From: Acaudatibacter sp035532115
GTDB taxonomy: Bacteria; Pseudomonadota; Alphaproteobacteria; Caulobacterales; Caulobacteraceae
DNA: 64,000 bases
Assembly (NCBI GenBank): GCA_035532115.1
Contig: DATKRO010000104.1
Location: forward strand, 1 to 64,000
Reading direction: 5' to 3'
The notes under the pieces were generated by a model. It did not search any database and was not told the origin of the DNA. It saw only the letters and a list, made by a program, of their open reading frames with translations. Positions 9,711 to 18,847 of the stretch are shown piece by piece. The position numbers and the translations under genes were made by a program. Each line of letters starts with the position of its first letter. Positions within the stretch are counted from its first letter, which is position 1.

Positions 9711-10754
9711 TCATCCCGGCCAGAATCCGACGAGGCGCCGGGTCTCGGCCAGCACCGGCTCGGCGATGGCGCGGGCGCGCTCGGCGCCCTCGGCGAGGAT
9801 GCGGTCGATCTGGGCCGGGTCGGCGACGAGGCCGCGCATCGCCGCCGTCACCGGGGCGAGGCGGGCGATGACGAGATCGGCCAGCGCCGGCTTGAAGCTC
9901 TGGCCGAAGCCCTGGCCGCCGAAAGCCGTCAGCACCTCCGCCGTGGTCTGGCCCGAGAGCGCCGCGAACAGGCCGACGAGATTGGCCGCCTCCGGGCGCC
10001 CCTCCAGCCCCTCGGGGCTTTCGGGCAGGGGTTCGGGATCGGTGCGGGCCTTGCGGATCTTGGCGGCGATGGCGTCGGGGCCGTCGGCGAGATTGATCCG
10101 CGACTGGTCAGACGGGTCGGACTTCGACATTTTCACCCGTCCATCGCGCAGCGACATGACGAGCCCCGAGCCCCCGGCGCCCTCGACCACCGGCTCGGTC
10201 CTGGGGAAGAAGCCCGGGGCCTGGAAGTCGTGATTGAACTTGCCGGCGATGTCGCGCGTCAGCTCCAGGTGCTGCTTCTGGTCTTCGCCCACCGGCACGT
10301 GGGTCGCCTTGTAGACGAGGATGTCGGCCGCCTGCAGCACCGGATAGGTGTAGAGGCCGACGCTGGCGCGCTCCTTGTGCCTGCCGCTCTTGTCCTTGAA
10401 CTGGGTCATCCGGTCGAGCCAGCCGACGCGCGCCACGCATTGCAGGATCCAGGCAAGCTCGGCGTGGGCCCCGACGGCGGACTGGGGGAAGATGATCGCC
10501 CGCTTCGGATCGACGCCGGCGGCGAGATAGGCGGCGGCGATCTCGCGCGTCTGGGCCGCGAGCCTGGCCGGGTCCTGCCACTGGGTGATCGCATGCAGGT
10601 CGACTACGCAATAGAGGCATTCCATCTCGTCCTGCAGGGCGACGAACTTGACGATGGCGCCGAGATAATTGCCGAGGTGGAGATCGCCCGAGGGCTGGAC
10701 GCCGGAGAGCACGCGCCTGGGGCCGGCGTAGGCGGCGGGGGGCTGGTCGGTCAT
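9711..10754 (-). CDS. trpS: Tryptophan--tRNA ligase
   Basis: Cytoplasmic class I aminoacyl-tRNA synthetase that charges tRNA-Trp. The 347-residue product has the HIGH-like motif in PSGDLHLGNYLG near the N-terminus, the KMSKS loop in RVKMSKSDPSD, and the GEDQKQHLELTRDIA segment typical of bacterial TrpRS. The ATG at 10754 gives MTDQPPAAYAGPRRVLSGVQ. It lies downstream of murJ and glnD on the same strand, an order I associate with Caulobacteraceae. Confidence 0.97.
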   Translation of the reverse strand: MTDQPPAAYAGPRRVLSGVQPSGDLHLGNYLGAIVKFVALQDEMECLYCVVDLHAITQWQDPARLAAQTREIAAAYLAAGVDPKRAIIFPQSAVGAHAELAWILQCVARVGWLDRMTQFKDKSGRHKERASVGLYTYPVLQAADILVYKATHVPVGEDQKQHLELTRDIAGKFNHDFQAPGFFPRTEPVVEGAGGSGLVMSLRDGRVKMSKSDPSDQSRINLADGPDAIAAKIRKARTDPEPLPESPEGLEGRPEAANLVGLFAALSGQTTAEVLTAFGGQGFGQSFKPALADLVIARLAPVTAAMRGLVADPAQIDRILAEGAERARAIAEPVLAETRRLVGFWPG

Positions 10755-10868
10755 GATGGGGCTCTTTGGAAGGATGCGAGGGAGCGGATCGGCCTCAGCA
10801 GGGCCGGCGCCATCGCCCTGGGCTGCGCATCCTGGGAGCCATGGCCGCGACTTAGAGCCTGGAGCCGG

Positions 10869-12449
10869 TCAGGGCAAGGGCTGGGCGCCGCCTCGGCGCA
10901 CCGCGGCGCGCAGCTCGGCGAGGCCCAGGCCGCCGGACGCCAGCAGCAGCGCCGGGTAGAGCGCCATGGCCGCGGCCGTGACGCCGAGGATGGCGAATTC
11001 CTTGGCGTGCAGCGGCCCGAGCCGCAGCCCCTGCAGCGGCGCCTGGATCGCCAGGCGCCAGTGGGCGGCGGCGGCCATGGCGAGGCCCAGGGCGACGCTG
11101 GCGCAGAGCACCCGCGCCAGGCGCCCCCAGGCCCTGGCGCTGGGACGGTAGATGCCGCGCCGCGCCAGGGTCGCGGTCATCAGGACGACGTTCACCCAGG
11201 CGGCGGCGCTGGTCGCCGCGGCGATGCCGGCGACGCCCACGTAATGGAAGAGGGTGACGCCGAGCGCGATGTTCACCGCCACCGATACCAGGGCGAAGCG
11301 CATCGGCGTGCGGGTGTCCTGCTGGGCGAAGAACGCCCGCGAGGCGATCTGGGCGAGCACGAACGCGGGCACACCCCAGCCGTACTGCTGCAGCGCCGCG
11401 GCGGTGGCGTGGGCGTCGAAGCTGCGGAACGCCCCGCGGGTGTAGAGGCCGTCGATGAGGAAGTAGGGCATGCAGATCAGCGCCGCCGCCGCTGGCAGGC
11501 AGAGCGCCATGGAAAAGGTCACCGCCTGGTCGAGGGCGCCGCGCGCCTCCACCGCCTCGCCGGCATGCACCGCGCGCGCCAGGCGCGGCAGCAGCGCCAC
11601 GCCCACGGCCACGCCCACCAGGCCCTGGGGCAGCTGGTAGAGCCGGTCGCAGACCGCCAGCCACGAGCGCGCACCGTTGACGTTGCTGACCAGAATGCCG
11701 GAGATGAAGATGTTGACCTGGGTGGCGCTGGCGGCGACGGCGCCCGGAACCGCCAGCATGATCAGCTTGCGGACCTGCGGCGTCAGTCGCGGCCGGCGGA
11801 TGTCGACGCGCGCGCCGGAGCGCCGCACGCCCCACCAGAGCAGCGCCGCCTGGGAGATTCCGGCGGCGATGACCCCGGTCGAAGCCAGCAGCGCCGCGTT
11901 CACCGGCGACCTCGCCGGCAGCACCGCGCCGAGAATCCAGAGGTTGAGCAGGATGGGCGCCGCGGCCGAGAGCACGAAGCGGTTGCGGGCGTTGAGAACG
12001 CCCGAAAGGTGCGCATAGATCGCCATGCACGGCAGGTAGGGCATGGTGATCATGGTGAGCACCACCGCCAGGTGCACCTTGCCCGGCACGGCCGCGAAAC
12101 CCGGCGCGATCAGGAAGCGCACCAGCCAGGGCATCGCCAGTTCGGCGGCGACGGTGATGGCCAGCGTCGCGGCCGCCAGCGTCGCCATGGCGTCGGCGGC
12201 CAGCACGTCGGCGACCTCTTCGCCATCCTGCGCCAGGGCGCGGGCGTAGGACGGCACGAAGGCGGCGGCGAACGCGCCCTCGGCGAAGATGCGCCTGAAG
12301 AGGTTGGGGAACGAGAAGGCGGCGTTGAAGGCGTCGGCGGCGATGGTGGCGCTGGCGCCCATGAAATAGGTGACGGTCAGGTCGCGGGCGAAGCCCATCA
12401 CCCGGCTGACCAGGGTGAAGGCCGAATAGATCATCGACGAGCGGATCAT
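10869..12449 (-). CDS. murJ: Lipid II flippase MurJ
   Basis: Inner-membrane MOP-superfamily flippase that moves the peptidoglycan precursor lipid II to the periplasmic side. The 526-residue product starts MIRSSMIYSAFTLVSRVMGF and has the family words GASATIAADAFNAAF, LFRRIFAEGAFAAAFVP and LPQGLVGVAVGVALLPRLAR, with about 14 hydrophobic segments along its length. Charged residues in the first helices fit the substrate cavity. I chose the ATG at 12449 because the longer open frame upstream only shadows glnD. It is separated from glnD by about 170 bases, in which I see nothing else. Confidence 0.95.
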   Translation of the reverse strand: MIRSSMIYSAFTLVSRVMGFARDLTVTYFMGASATIAADAFNAAFSFPNLFRRIFAEGAFAAAFVPSYARALAQDGEEVADVLAADAMATLAAATLAITVAAELAMPWLVRFLIAPGFAAVPGKVHLAVVLTMITMPYLPCMAIYAHLSGVLNARNRFVLSAAAPILLNLWILGAVLPARSPVNAALLASTGVIAAGISQAALLWWGVRRSGARVDIRRPRLTPQVRKLIMLAVPGAVAASATQVNIFISGILVSNVNGARSWLAVCDRLYQLPQGLVGVAVGVALLPRLARAVHAGEAVEARGALDQAVTFSMALCLPAAAALICMPYFLIDGLYTRGAFRSFDAHATAAALQQYGWGVPAFVLAQIASRAFFAQQDTRTPMRFALVSVAVNIALGVTLFHYVGVAGIAAATSAAAWVNVVLMTATLARRGIYRPSARAWGRLARVLCASVALGLAMAAAAHWRLAIQAPLQGLRLGPLHAKEFAILGVTAAAMALYPALLLASGGLGLAELRAAVRRGGAQPLP

Positions 12450-12622
12450 GCCGCCGGAGCGCCCGGGAGCGCCGCGCTGGATCGCCGGGGTCGACTCGCT
12501 CAACGCCACGCGCGGTTTGTCGTCGCCCCCCGCCGCCGGGTCAAGCCGACCGCCCGCCGACGCTTCGATGCGCCGCGGCGCGGCGCCGGGGCGCGTCCGC
12601 GCTGGCGAAACCAGGCCATGGT

Positions 12623-15445
12623 CTAGCGCCCCGCCGAGGCCCGGGCGCGTTGCAGGCGCGGGCGCGCGGCGGCCGCCTCGGCGTCTTCGAGGGCTTCCAG
12701 CAGGCGGGCGCGGACGGCCGCGGCGCGCCGCGGCTCGGTGAGCTTGCCCCGGCGGGCGACGACGTAGAAGGCGTCCACCGCCCGCTCGCCGTAGTTGTCG
12801 ATGTGGGCCGACTGGATCGAGAGTTCGGCCTCGGCCAGGATGCGCGCCAGGGCGGCCAGCAGGCCGGGACGGTCGCGGCCGGAGACCTCGACCACGCTCG
12901 CCGTGGCCGAGGCGTCGTTGTCGATGGCGGCCATGGGGGCGATGGCGAAGGCCGCGGCGCGGCCCAGGTCCGCCGCCTTGCGCGGCTCCAGGGCCGGCGG
13001 ATGGCCGCGGCCGGCGCTCTGCACCGCCTCGACGAGGCGCGCCAGGGTGCGCTGGCTGTCGCGCCCGAACGGCTGGCCGGCGGTGTCCTGAACATAGAAG
13101 ACGTCCAGCGCCGCGCCCTGCGCCGACGTGAAGATCCGCGCCCCCACGACATTGCCGCCGAGGCTGGCGATGGCCAGAGCCAGGTCGGCGAAGAGGCCCT
13201 CGCGGTCGCGGGCGGCGACGATCACCTCGGCGGCGTTGCGGTCGGCGCGGATGCGCGCCTCGGCCGCCGCGCCCGCCTCGATCTGCGCCTCGCGCCACAG
13301 CGCCAGGTGCGCGGCCTGTTCCTGGCCCGAGAAGGCGGCGAAATAGGCGTCCTCCATGGCGCTCGCCCAGGCGCGCGCCGCGGGATCGGCATCGACGAGG
13401 GCGGTGCGGGCATCGTAGGCGATGGCCTCCAGCCGGCGGCGCGCCATGCCCGCCGCGTCCGACATCCGCCCGCCGCGGAACACCGTCTCTGTGGCGGCGT
13501 AAAGCTCGCGCAGCAGCTGGCCCTTCCAGCCGTTCCAGACGCCGGGGCCCACGGCGCGGATGTCGGCCACGGTCAGCACCAGCAGCATGCGCATCCGCTC
13601 GGGACTCTCGACGATGCGGGCGAAGGCGGCGACGGTGGCAGGGTCGGCGACGTCGCGCTTCTGGGCGAAGTCGCTCATCACCAGGTGATGCTCCACCAGC
13701 CAGGCCACCAGCTCGAGCTGGGGCCGCTCCAGCCCCAGGCGCTCGCAGGCCTGGCGCGCCGCCCGGGCGCCCGCCTTCTCCTGACCGCCGACGCCCCCCT
13801 TGCCGGTGTCGTGCAGCAGCATGGCGAGGCCCAGCGCCTCATTGTCCTCGATCAGCGGCATGATGGCGGTGCAGAGCGGGTGGTCTTCGCCGAAGCGTCC
13901 CGCGCCGATATCGGCGATGACGCCGACGGCGCGCAGCGTGTGCTCGTCCACCGTGTAGGAATGGTACATGTTGAACTGCATCTGGGCGACGATCCGCCCG
14001 AACTCGGGCAGGAAGCGTCCGAGGACGCCCGCCTCGTTCATCAGTTCCAGGGCTCGGCGCGGATTGCGGCCCCGCGCCAACACGTCGAGGAAGACGCCCG
14101 CCGCTCGCGGATCGCGCCGCATCTTGGAGGTGATCAGGCCGAGCGCCCGGGTGGCGGCGGTGAAGGCGTCCGGATGCAGATCGAGGTCGCGCCGGTCGGC
14201 GAGCCTGAAGAGGCGCAGCAGATTGACCGGATCGGCCTCGAAGGTCTGCGGACCGTCGACGCTGAGCCGGCCGCCCTCCAGGTGGAAGCCGGACTCGTCC
14301 AGCGCCTGGCGCCGCGGCCGGCCCGGCAGGAAGCGCGACAGGCCCCGGGGCGCGCTCTTCAGGTGCTCGGCCTCGAGCTTGGCCGAGAAGGCCCGGGTGA
14401 GCATCCCGACCTCCTTGGCGAAGAGGAAGTAGCGGCGCATGAAGCGCTCCACCGCCGGGGTCTGGTCGGCGCCGCGGGCGCGGTCGGCATAGCCCATCCG
14501 CCGCGCGACCTCCGGTTGTATGTCGAAGGAGAGGCGCTCCTCCGGCCGGCCGGTGGCGAAGTGCAGGTGCGCGCGCACCGCCTCGAGGAAATCGAAGGCG
14601 CGAATGAAGGCCCGCACCTCGCGCCCCTCGAACATCTCCAGCTTCAGCACCGCATCGACGCTGTCGGCAGGGTGCAGATAGCGGGCGATCCAGAAGAGGG
14701 TGTGCAGGTCGCGAAGGCCGCCCTTGCCCTCCTTGACGTTGGGCTCGACCATGAAGCGGCTGGCGCCGGCCCTGGCGTGGCGCTCGTCGCGCTCGCGCAG
14801 CTTGGCGGCGACGAACTCGGCGCCGGTCCCCTTCATCACCTCCTCGCGAAAGCGCTTCAGCAGCGTCTCGGCGAGGGCCTCGTCGCCGGTGAGCCGCCGC
14901 GCCTCCAGGATCGAGGTGCGTATGGTGATGTCGGCCCGCGAGAGCTTGATGCAGTCGTCGACCGTACGCGAGGCATGCCCGACCTTGAAGCCCAGATCCC
15001 AGAGCGCATAGAGCATGAACTCGATGACGCTCTCGACGTGGGCGGTCTGCTTGGTGCGGCGCAGGAACAGCAGATCGACGTCGGAGAACGGCGCCAGAGC
15101 GCCACGGCCATAGCCGCCCACCGCCATCAGCGTCAGGCGCTCGCCCTCGGTGGGGTTGCGGGCGCGAAACACGTGGCGGATGGCGAAGTCGTAGAGCGCG
15201 CCGATCACCTCGTCGGTGACCCCGGAGAGCAGCCGCGCCGTCTCCAGGCCGCCGGCGCCGTTCTCCAGCCGTTCCTTGGCGATCATGCGGCCGCGAAAGA
15301 GCGCGCCCTTCAGGATCTCCAGGGCGCGGCGGCGCTGTTCGGGCGGATCGCCGATGGCGTCGAGCGCCGCGGTGGTCAGCTGAGCCCGCAGCCGCTCGGC
15401 GTCGACGACGTGTTCGATGCGGGTGGGGCGAAGGCGCGGCGGCAT
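12623..15445 (-). CDS. glnD: Bifunctional PII uridylyltransferase/uridylyl-removing enzyme
   Basis: GlnD senses glutamine and adds or removes UMP on PII proteins, setting nitrogen assimilation. The 940-residue length is usual. Domains in order: nucleotidyltransferase with GGYGRGALAPFSDVDLLFL near residue 110, a GlnD-type linker, an HD domain with LLHDTGKGGVGG near 545 for uridylyl removal, and two C-terminal ACT domains (from about 730) that bind glutamine. The ATG at 15445 begins MPPRLRPTRIEHVVD. murJ and trpS follow on the same strand. Confidence 0.96.
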   Translation of the reverse strand: MPPRLRPTRIEHVVDAERLRAQLTTAALDAIGDPPEQRRRALEILKGALFRGRMIAKERLENGAGGLETARLLSGVTDEVIGALYDFAIRHVFRARNPTEGERLTLMAVGGYGRGALAPFSDVDLLFLRRTKQTAHVESVIEFMLYALWDLGFKVGHASRTVDDCIKLSRADITIRTSILEARRLTGDEALAETLLKRFREEVMKGTGAEFVAAKLRERDERHARAGASRFMVEPNVKEGKGGLRDLHTLFWIARYLHPADSVDAVLKLEMFEGREVRAFIRAFDFLEAVRAHLHFATGRPEERLSFDIQPEVARRMGYADRARGADQTPAVERFMRRYFLFAKEVGMLTRAFSAKLEAEHLKSAPRGLSRFLPGRPRRQALDESGFHLEGGRLSVDGPQTFEADPVNLLRLFRLADRRDLDLHPDAFTAATRALGLITSKMRRDPRAAGVFLDVLARGRNPRRALELMNEAGVLGRFLPEFGRIVAQMQFNMYHSYTVDEHTLRAVGVIADIGAGRFGEDHPLCTAIMPLIEDNEALGLAMLLHDTGKGGVGGQEKAGARAARQACERLGLERPQLELVAWLVEHHLVMSDFAQKRDVADPATVAAFARIVESPERMRMLLVLTVADIRAVGPGVWNGWKGQLLRELYAATETVFRGGRMSDAAGMARRRLEAIAYDARTALVDADPAARAWASAMEDAYFAAFSGQEQAAHLALWREAQIEAGAAAEARIRADRNAAEVIVAARDREGLFADLALAIASLGGNVVGARIFTSAQGAALDVFYVQDTAGQPFGRDSQRTLARLVEAVQSAGRGHPPALEPRKAADLGRAAAFAIAPMAAIDNDASATASVVEVSGRDRPGLLAALARILAEAELSIQSAHIDNYGERAVDAFYVVARRGKLTEPRRAAAVRARLLEALEDAEAAAARPRLQRARASAGR

Positions 15446-15487
15446 GGCGCCTCACATAGCGAACGCCGCGGCGCCTGTCTGGCCGCT

Positions 15488-16327
15488 TCAGCCCACCGTC
15501 CGCTCCAGCCAGGCCTTCAGATCCGCCGCCACCTCGGCGCGGTTGGTCTCGTTCAGCATCTCATGGCGCCCGCCAGCATAGACCTTCAGGGTCACGTCGA
15601 GCCCCGCGGCGCGATAGGCGTCCACCAGCGGCGTCAGGCGTTGCAGATGGTCGTTCACCGGATCGGCGTCGCCGACGAAGATGTAGACCGGCAGGCCCTT
15701 GCGGACCTTGGCGAGGCTCTGCGGGTCCATGCGCCGCTCGCGCAGCGCCTGGAACGAAGCCATCGAGGCGGGCGAAAAGCGGATGCCGCAGAAGGGGTCG
15801 GCAATGTATCTGTCGACCTCGGCCGCGTCGCGCGACAGCCAGTCATAGGGCGTGCGCGCCGGCTCGAAGGGGGCGTTCAGGCTCTCGGCGCGGATCGGCG
15901 CGGGACCGGCGGTGCCTGAGAGCACTAGGGCGTCGATCAGGTCGGAGTGGTCGACGAGCCAGGCCTGGGCGAACATCGCCCCCATGGAATGGCCGAGGAG
16001 GACCAGCGGCAGGCCGACCTCCCGCTCGCGCAGGAGCCTGGCCAGCACCGCCATGTCGTCCACCGCCGCGCCCGCGCCGCCCGGGCCGAAGTCGCCGAGC
16101 TGGGCCATGCCCGAGGTCAGGCCGTGGCCGCGGTGATCGGCGGCGACGACGAGATAGCCCGCCTCGATGATCGGCGTCAGCGGGCCCAGATAGCGCATGG
16201 CGTGCTCGCCGGCGCCGTGGGCAAGCTGGATGACCGCCTTCGGGACGGCCGAGCCGCTCCAGCGGTAGCCGGCCAGCGGGGTTCCGTCGGCGCCTTCGTA
16301 GCGGAAGCGCTGCTCGGTGATGGCCAT
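15488..16327 (-). CDS. Alpha/beta hydrolase, lysophospholipase/monoglyceride lipase-like
   Basis: A serine hydrolase of the PldB/monoacylglycerol-lipase group. The 279-residue product contains AHGAGEHAMRY (the HG oxyanion region), ADHRGHGLTSG, the nucleophile elbow LGHSMG (Ser114), an aspartate in FVGDADPVND and a histidine in YAGGRHEMLNE, which is diagnostic for this group. No signal peptide is seen, so it is probably cytoplasmic. The ATG at 16327 gives MAITEQRFRYEG. It ends 42 bases from glnD on the same strand. Confidence 0.9.
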   Translation of the reverse strand: MAITEQRFRYEGADGTPLAGYRWSGSAVPKAVIQLAHGAGEHAMRYLGPLTPIIEAGYLVVAADHRGHGLTSGMAQLGDFGPGGAGAAVDDMAVLARLLREREVGLPLVLLGHSMGAMFAQAWLVDHSDLIDALVLSGTAGPAPIRAESLNAPFEPARTPYDWLSRDAAEVDRYIADPFCGIRFSPASMASFQALRERRMDPQSLAKVRKGLPVYIFVGDADPVNDHLQRLTPLVDAYRAAGLDVTLKVYAGGRHEMLNETNRAEVAADLKAWLERTVG

Positions 16328-16380
16328 ATCGGCGCCCCTGCTGATTGGCGCCGGCGGCGCGAGATGGCATGATCCGCCGC

Positions 16381-16623
16381 ATGAGCGAAATGCGCAAGAT
16401 CACCGCCTTCGTTCCGGCGGAACTCCCGGAGACAGCCCAGACGCAGACCGGCGCCGGCGTCGCGCAGACGCTGCGGCGCAGTCTGGAGGAAATGGTCCGA
16501 CGCGACGCCTACCGACAGCTGCGAGCGCTGAGAGGCAAGGTCAACTTCGACGACTTTGACCTGACTGAACTACGGCGCGCCCGCGCGTTCGGCGAGCACG
16601 GCGACGCCGTTGATCGCGGCTGA
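16381..16623 (+). CDS. VapB-type antitoxin
   Basis: An 80-residue protein immediately upstream of, and overlapping by 14 bases, a PIN-domain gene. The N-terminus MSEMRKITAFVPAEL looks like the beta strand of a ribbon-helix-helix DNA-binding antitoxin. The C-terminal half (VNFDDFDLTELRRAR) resembles the toxin-wrapping tail. The call rests on size, layout and the toxin behind it. The protein would bind and mask the toxin and repress the pair. The ATG at 16381 is used; its ribosome binding site is weak. Confidence 0.72.
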   Translation: MSEMRKITAFVPAELPETAQTQTGAGVAQTLRRSLEEMVRRDAYRQLRALRGKVNFDDFDLTELRRARAFGEHGDAVDRG

Positions 16624-16984
16624 CACCAGCAGCCTCGTGGCCTATCTGTCGGGGAGTGGCGGCTCCGACGCCGAGCTGATCGAGGGGGCGATTGAGGCGG
16701 AGCAGTTGATCCTGCCGCCGCCCGTCCTTTGCGAATTGATGTCAAAACCGGATCGCGCCGGATTCGAGCGTGCGCTGATGCGCCTGCCGTTGCTCGAACT
16801 GATGGACGGATTCTGGCGCCGGGCGGGCGATGCGTGGCGCGTGCTGCTGGAGAAGGGTTTGAAGGCTGCCATGGCCGACGCCCCGATCGCCCAGTGCTGC
16901 ATCGATGCGGACGTGGTCCTGATCGCCCGCGACCGCGACTATCGGCACTTCGCGCGGTGGTGCGGATTGAAACTGGCGAAGTAG
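16610..16984 (+). CDS. PIN-domain ribonuclease, VapC-type toxin
   Basis: A 124-residue PIN-domain protein, the usual size of VapC toxins that cut tRNA or rRNA. Acidic catalytic positions are visible as D5 (AADTSSLVAYL), E42 (VLCELM), an Asp in ADAPIAQ and the Asp residues of IARDRDYRHFA, so the active site looks intact. The start is a TTG inside the end of the antitoxin gene, which fits coupled, lower translation of the toxin. It is followed 10 bases later by trmD, an unusual neighbour for a toxin-antitoxin pair. Confidence 0.82.
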   Translation: MIAADTSSLVAYLSGSGGSDAELIEGAIEAEQLILPPPVLCELMSKPDRAGFERALMRLPLLELMDGFWRRAGDAWRVLLEKGLKAAMADAPIAQCCIDADVVLIARDRDYRHFARWCGLKLAK

Positions 16985-16994
16985 GCGACGATCC

Positions 16995-17741
16995 GTGCCC
17001 TTCACCGCCACCGTGCTCACCATGTTTCCCGGGGCCTTCCCGGGACCGCTCGGCGTGTCGCTGATCGGGTCCGCCTGGCTCGAGCGGGGCCTGTGGCGGC
17101 TGGAGACGGTGGACATCCGCGCCTTTTCCAAGGATAAGCGCGGCTTCCTGGACGACACCCCCGCCGGGGGCGGTCCCGGTCAGGTGATGCGGGCGGACGT
17201 GATCGCCTCGGCGCTGGACAGCGTCGAGCGATGCGGCCGGCCGCTCCTGTGCACGAGCGCCCGGGGCCGGCCCCTGACCCAGGCGCAGGTGCGCCGGTGG
17301 GCGACGAGCGACGGGCTGGTCGTGCTCTGCGGCCGGTTCGAGGGGGTGGACCAGCGCGTCATCGAGGCGCGCGGGTTCGAGGAGGTCTCGGTCGGGGACG
17401 CGGTCATCGCCGGCGGCGAGGCGGCGGCCATGGTGGTGATCGAGGCATGCGTGCGGCTGCTGCCCGGCGTCGTGGGCGAGGCCGGCAGTTGCGTGGAAGA
17501 GAGCTTCGAGGACCTGTTGCTCGAGCATCCGCAATATACGAGGCCGCGGACGTTCGAGGGGCGGGAGATTCCGGCGGTGCTGCTTTCCGGCCACCACGGC
17601 GAGGTGGCGCGGTGGCGCAGGGCCGAACGGGAGCGAGCGACGCGGGAGCGGCGGCCCGATCTCTGGGCGGCGCATCTCGCCAACCAACAGGCAAAGGGCG
17701 CGTCAAGCCCGGCAGGAGATGACGATGACGCTGATCGCTGA
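16995..17741 (+). CDS. trmD: tRNA (guanine-N1-)-methyltransferase
   Basis: TrmD methylates G37 of tRNAs that read CNN codons and prevents frameshifting. The 248-residue product has the SPOUT knot motifs: DTPAGGGPGQVMRADV, RFEGVDQRV, SVGDAVIAGGEAAAMV, and the C-terminal LLSGHHGEVARWRR. The start is a GTG at 16995. The 3' end overlaps rplS by 17 bases, the classical trmD-rplS coupling; the usual rimM and rpsP genes are not upstream. An Asp-rich tail (DDDDADR) ends the protein. Confidence 0.96.
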   Translation: MPFTATVLTMFPGAFPGPLGVSLIGSAWLERGLWRLETVDIRAFSKDKRGFLDDTPAGGGPGQVMRADVIASALDSVERCGRPLLCTSARGRPLTQAQVRRWATSDGLVVLCGRFEGVDQRVIEARGFEEVSVGDAVIAGGEAAAMVVIEACVRLLPGVVGEAGSCVEESFEDLLLEHPQYTRPRTFEGREIPAVLLSGHHGEVARWRRAERERATRERRPDLWAAHLANQQAKGASSPAGDDDDADR

Positions 17742-18126
17742 TCTGGAGCAGGAGGAAGCCCGGCGCGTCAGCCGCGGCAAGAAGATCCCGGTGTTCGCGC
17801 CCGGCGATACGGTGCGGGTCAACGTGCGCATCAAGGAGGGCGAGCGCGAGCGCGTCCAGGCCTTCGAGGGTGTCTGCATCGCCCGCTCGGGCGGCGGCCT
17901 GCAGGAGAGCTTCACGGTGCGCAAGATCAGCTTCGGCGAAGGCGTCGAGCGGCTGTTTCCGGTGCTTTCGCCGATGATCGAATCCATCGAGGTCAAGCGG
18001 CGTGGCGCGGTACGGCGGGCCAAGCTCTACTATCTGCGCGACCGCCGCGGCAAATCCGCCCGCATCGCCGAACGCACCATGACTCCGGGAGCCAAGGCGG
18101 CGCTCGAAAGCACGCCCGAGGACTGA
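17725..18126 (+). CDS. rplS: 50S ribosomal protein L19
   Basis: bL19 lies at the 30S-50S interface. The product matches the family through VFAPGDTVRVNVRIKEGE, RVQAFEGVCIARSGGG and VKRRGAVRRAKLYYLRDR. Two ATGs six bases apart are possible (17719, 17725). The ribosome binding site GGCAGGAG abuts the first and is correctly spaced from the second, so 17725 (MTLIADLEQEEARR, 133 residues) is preferred. It overlaps the end of trmD, so the two are co-translated. A short C-terminal extension (MTPGAKAALESTPED) is seen. Confidence 0.96.
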   Translation: MTLIADLEQEEARRVSRGKKIPVFAPGDTVRVNVRIKEGERERVQAFEGVCIARSGGGLQESFTVRKISFGEGVERLFPVLSPMIESIEVKRRGAVRRAKLYYLRDRRGKSARIAERTMTPGAKAALESTPED

Positions 18127-18149
18127 ACCGGGCTGGCTGCGATGCTAGG

Positions 18150-18551
18150 CTAGCTGCGCACGTACTCGGCCAGTCCCTCGACCAGGCAGTCGAACAACAG
18201 GTGCACGCGGCGGCTGGCGGCGAGATCCTCGTGCATGGCGACCCAGACCTCCATGCCGTAGTGGAACTGGCCTTCGAGCACCGGCACGAGGTCGGGCTCA
18301 CGGCAGGCGATGCCGGTCTGGCAGGCGCCGACGCCGAAGCCGGCGCGCAGGGCCGCGAGCTGGGCGAGATCGCTGTCGGAGCGGAAGGCGAAGGCGTCGC
18401 GGGTCAGCGACAGCTGCCGCTCGTCCAGGGCGCGCTGGGCCTCGGGGTCGCGGTCGAAGCCGATGGCGTGACGGCACGCCTCCTCCAGGCTGACGGGGAC
18501 GCCGTGCGCCGCGATGAAGCGGCGGTGGGCGTAGAGGCCGAGCCGGACCAC
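18150..18551 (-). pseudogene. Remnant of a LysR-family regulator (effector domain only)
   Basis: The frame encodes about 130 residues matching the C-terminal half of a LysR substrate-binding domain: LGLYAHRRFIAAHGVP, SDSDLAQLAALRAGFGVG and the tail FDCLVEGLAEYVRS. The whole N-terminal winged-helix half and the first effector lobe (about 160 residues) are absent. The frame begins near 18551, where the sequence switches to an unrelated fragment on the opposite strand. No DNA-binding part remains, so it cannot act as a regulator. Confidence 0.75.
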
Positions 18552-18565
18552 GCCGACGCGGCGCG

Positions 18566-18847
18566 CTGCGCCCCGATCTGCCCGCGCGGCCGTTCCCGTG
18601 GCTGGCCGTGCGCCTCGCCTCGCCGTTCGTCGAGACGCTGCGCGAACTGCTGGAAATGCGCTATCTGTGGGAGCGCCCGATCGGGCTCGACAACGCCAGG
18701 CTGGTCGCCTTCCTGGGCGGCGAGCCGCATACGCCGCTCGAAACCGCGCTCAGGGCGACGCTCGCCGACATGGGCTGCCTCGACGCGCCGGACGAGCGTC
18801 AGCCGGCGAAGAGCCGCTCCAGCTCGGCGATCGCTCCGACGAGGTGA
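18566..18847 (+). pseudogene. Remnant: C-terminal end of an NAD-dependent epimerase/oxidoreductase-like protein
   Basis: On the plus strand a frame without a proper start reads RPDLPARPFPWLAVRLAS, then FVETLRELLEMRYLWERPI and ends after ALRATLADMGCLD. I associate this with the C-terminus of short NAD(P)-dependent epimerase-like proteins; this is recalled, not searched. Everything before it is missing, and the frame runs on into the antisense of the next gene before stopping at 18847. It meets the LysR remnant head to head at about 18550-18566, so a deletion or inversion joined the ends of two genes. Confidence 0.55.

Noticed and set aside
9672..12626. A 984-codon plus-strand frame opposite trpS and murJ
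   Set aside because: Same reasoning; both minus-strand genes are unmistakable.
12650..15919. A 1,089-codon plus-strand frame opposite glnD
   Set aside because: glnD has all its domains on the other strand; the plus frame has shadow composition and no motifs.
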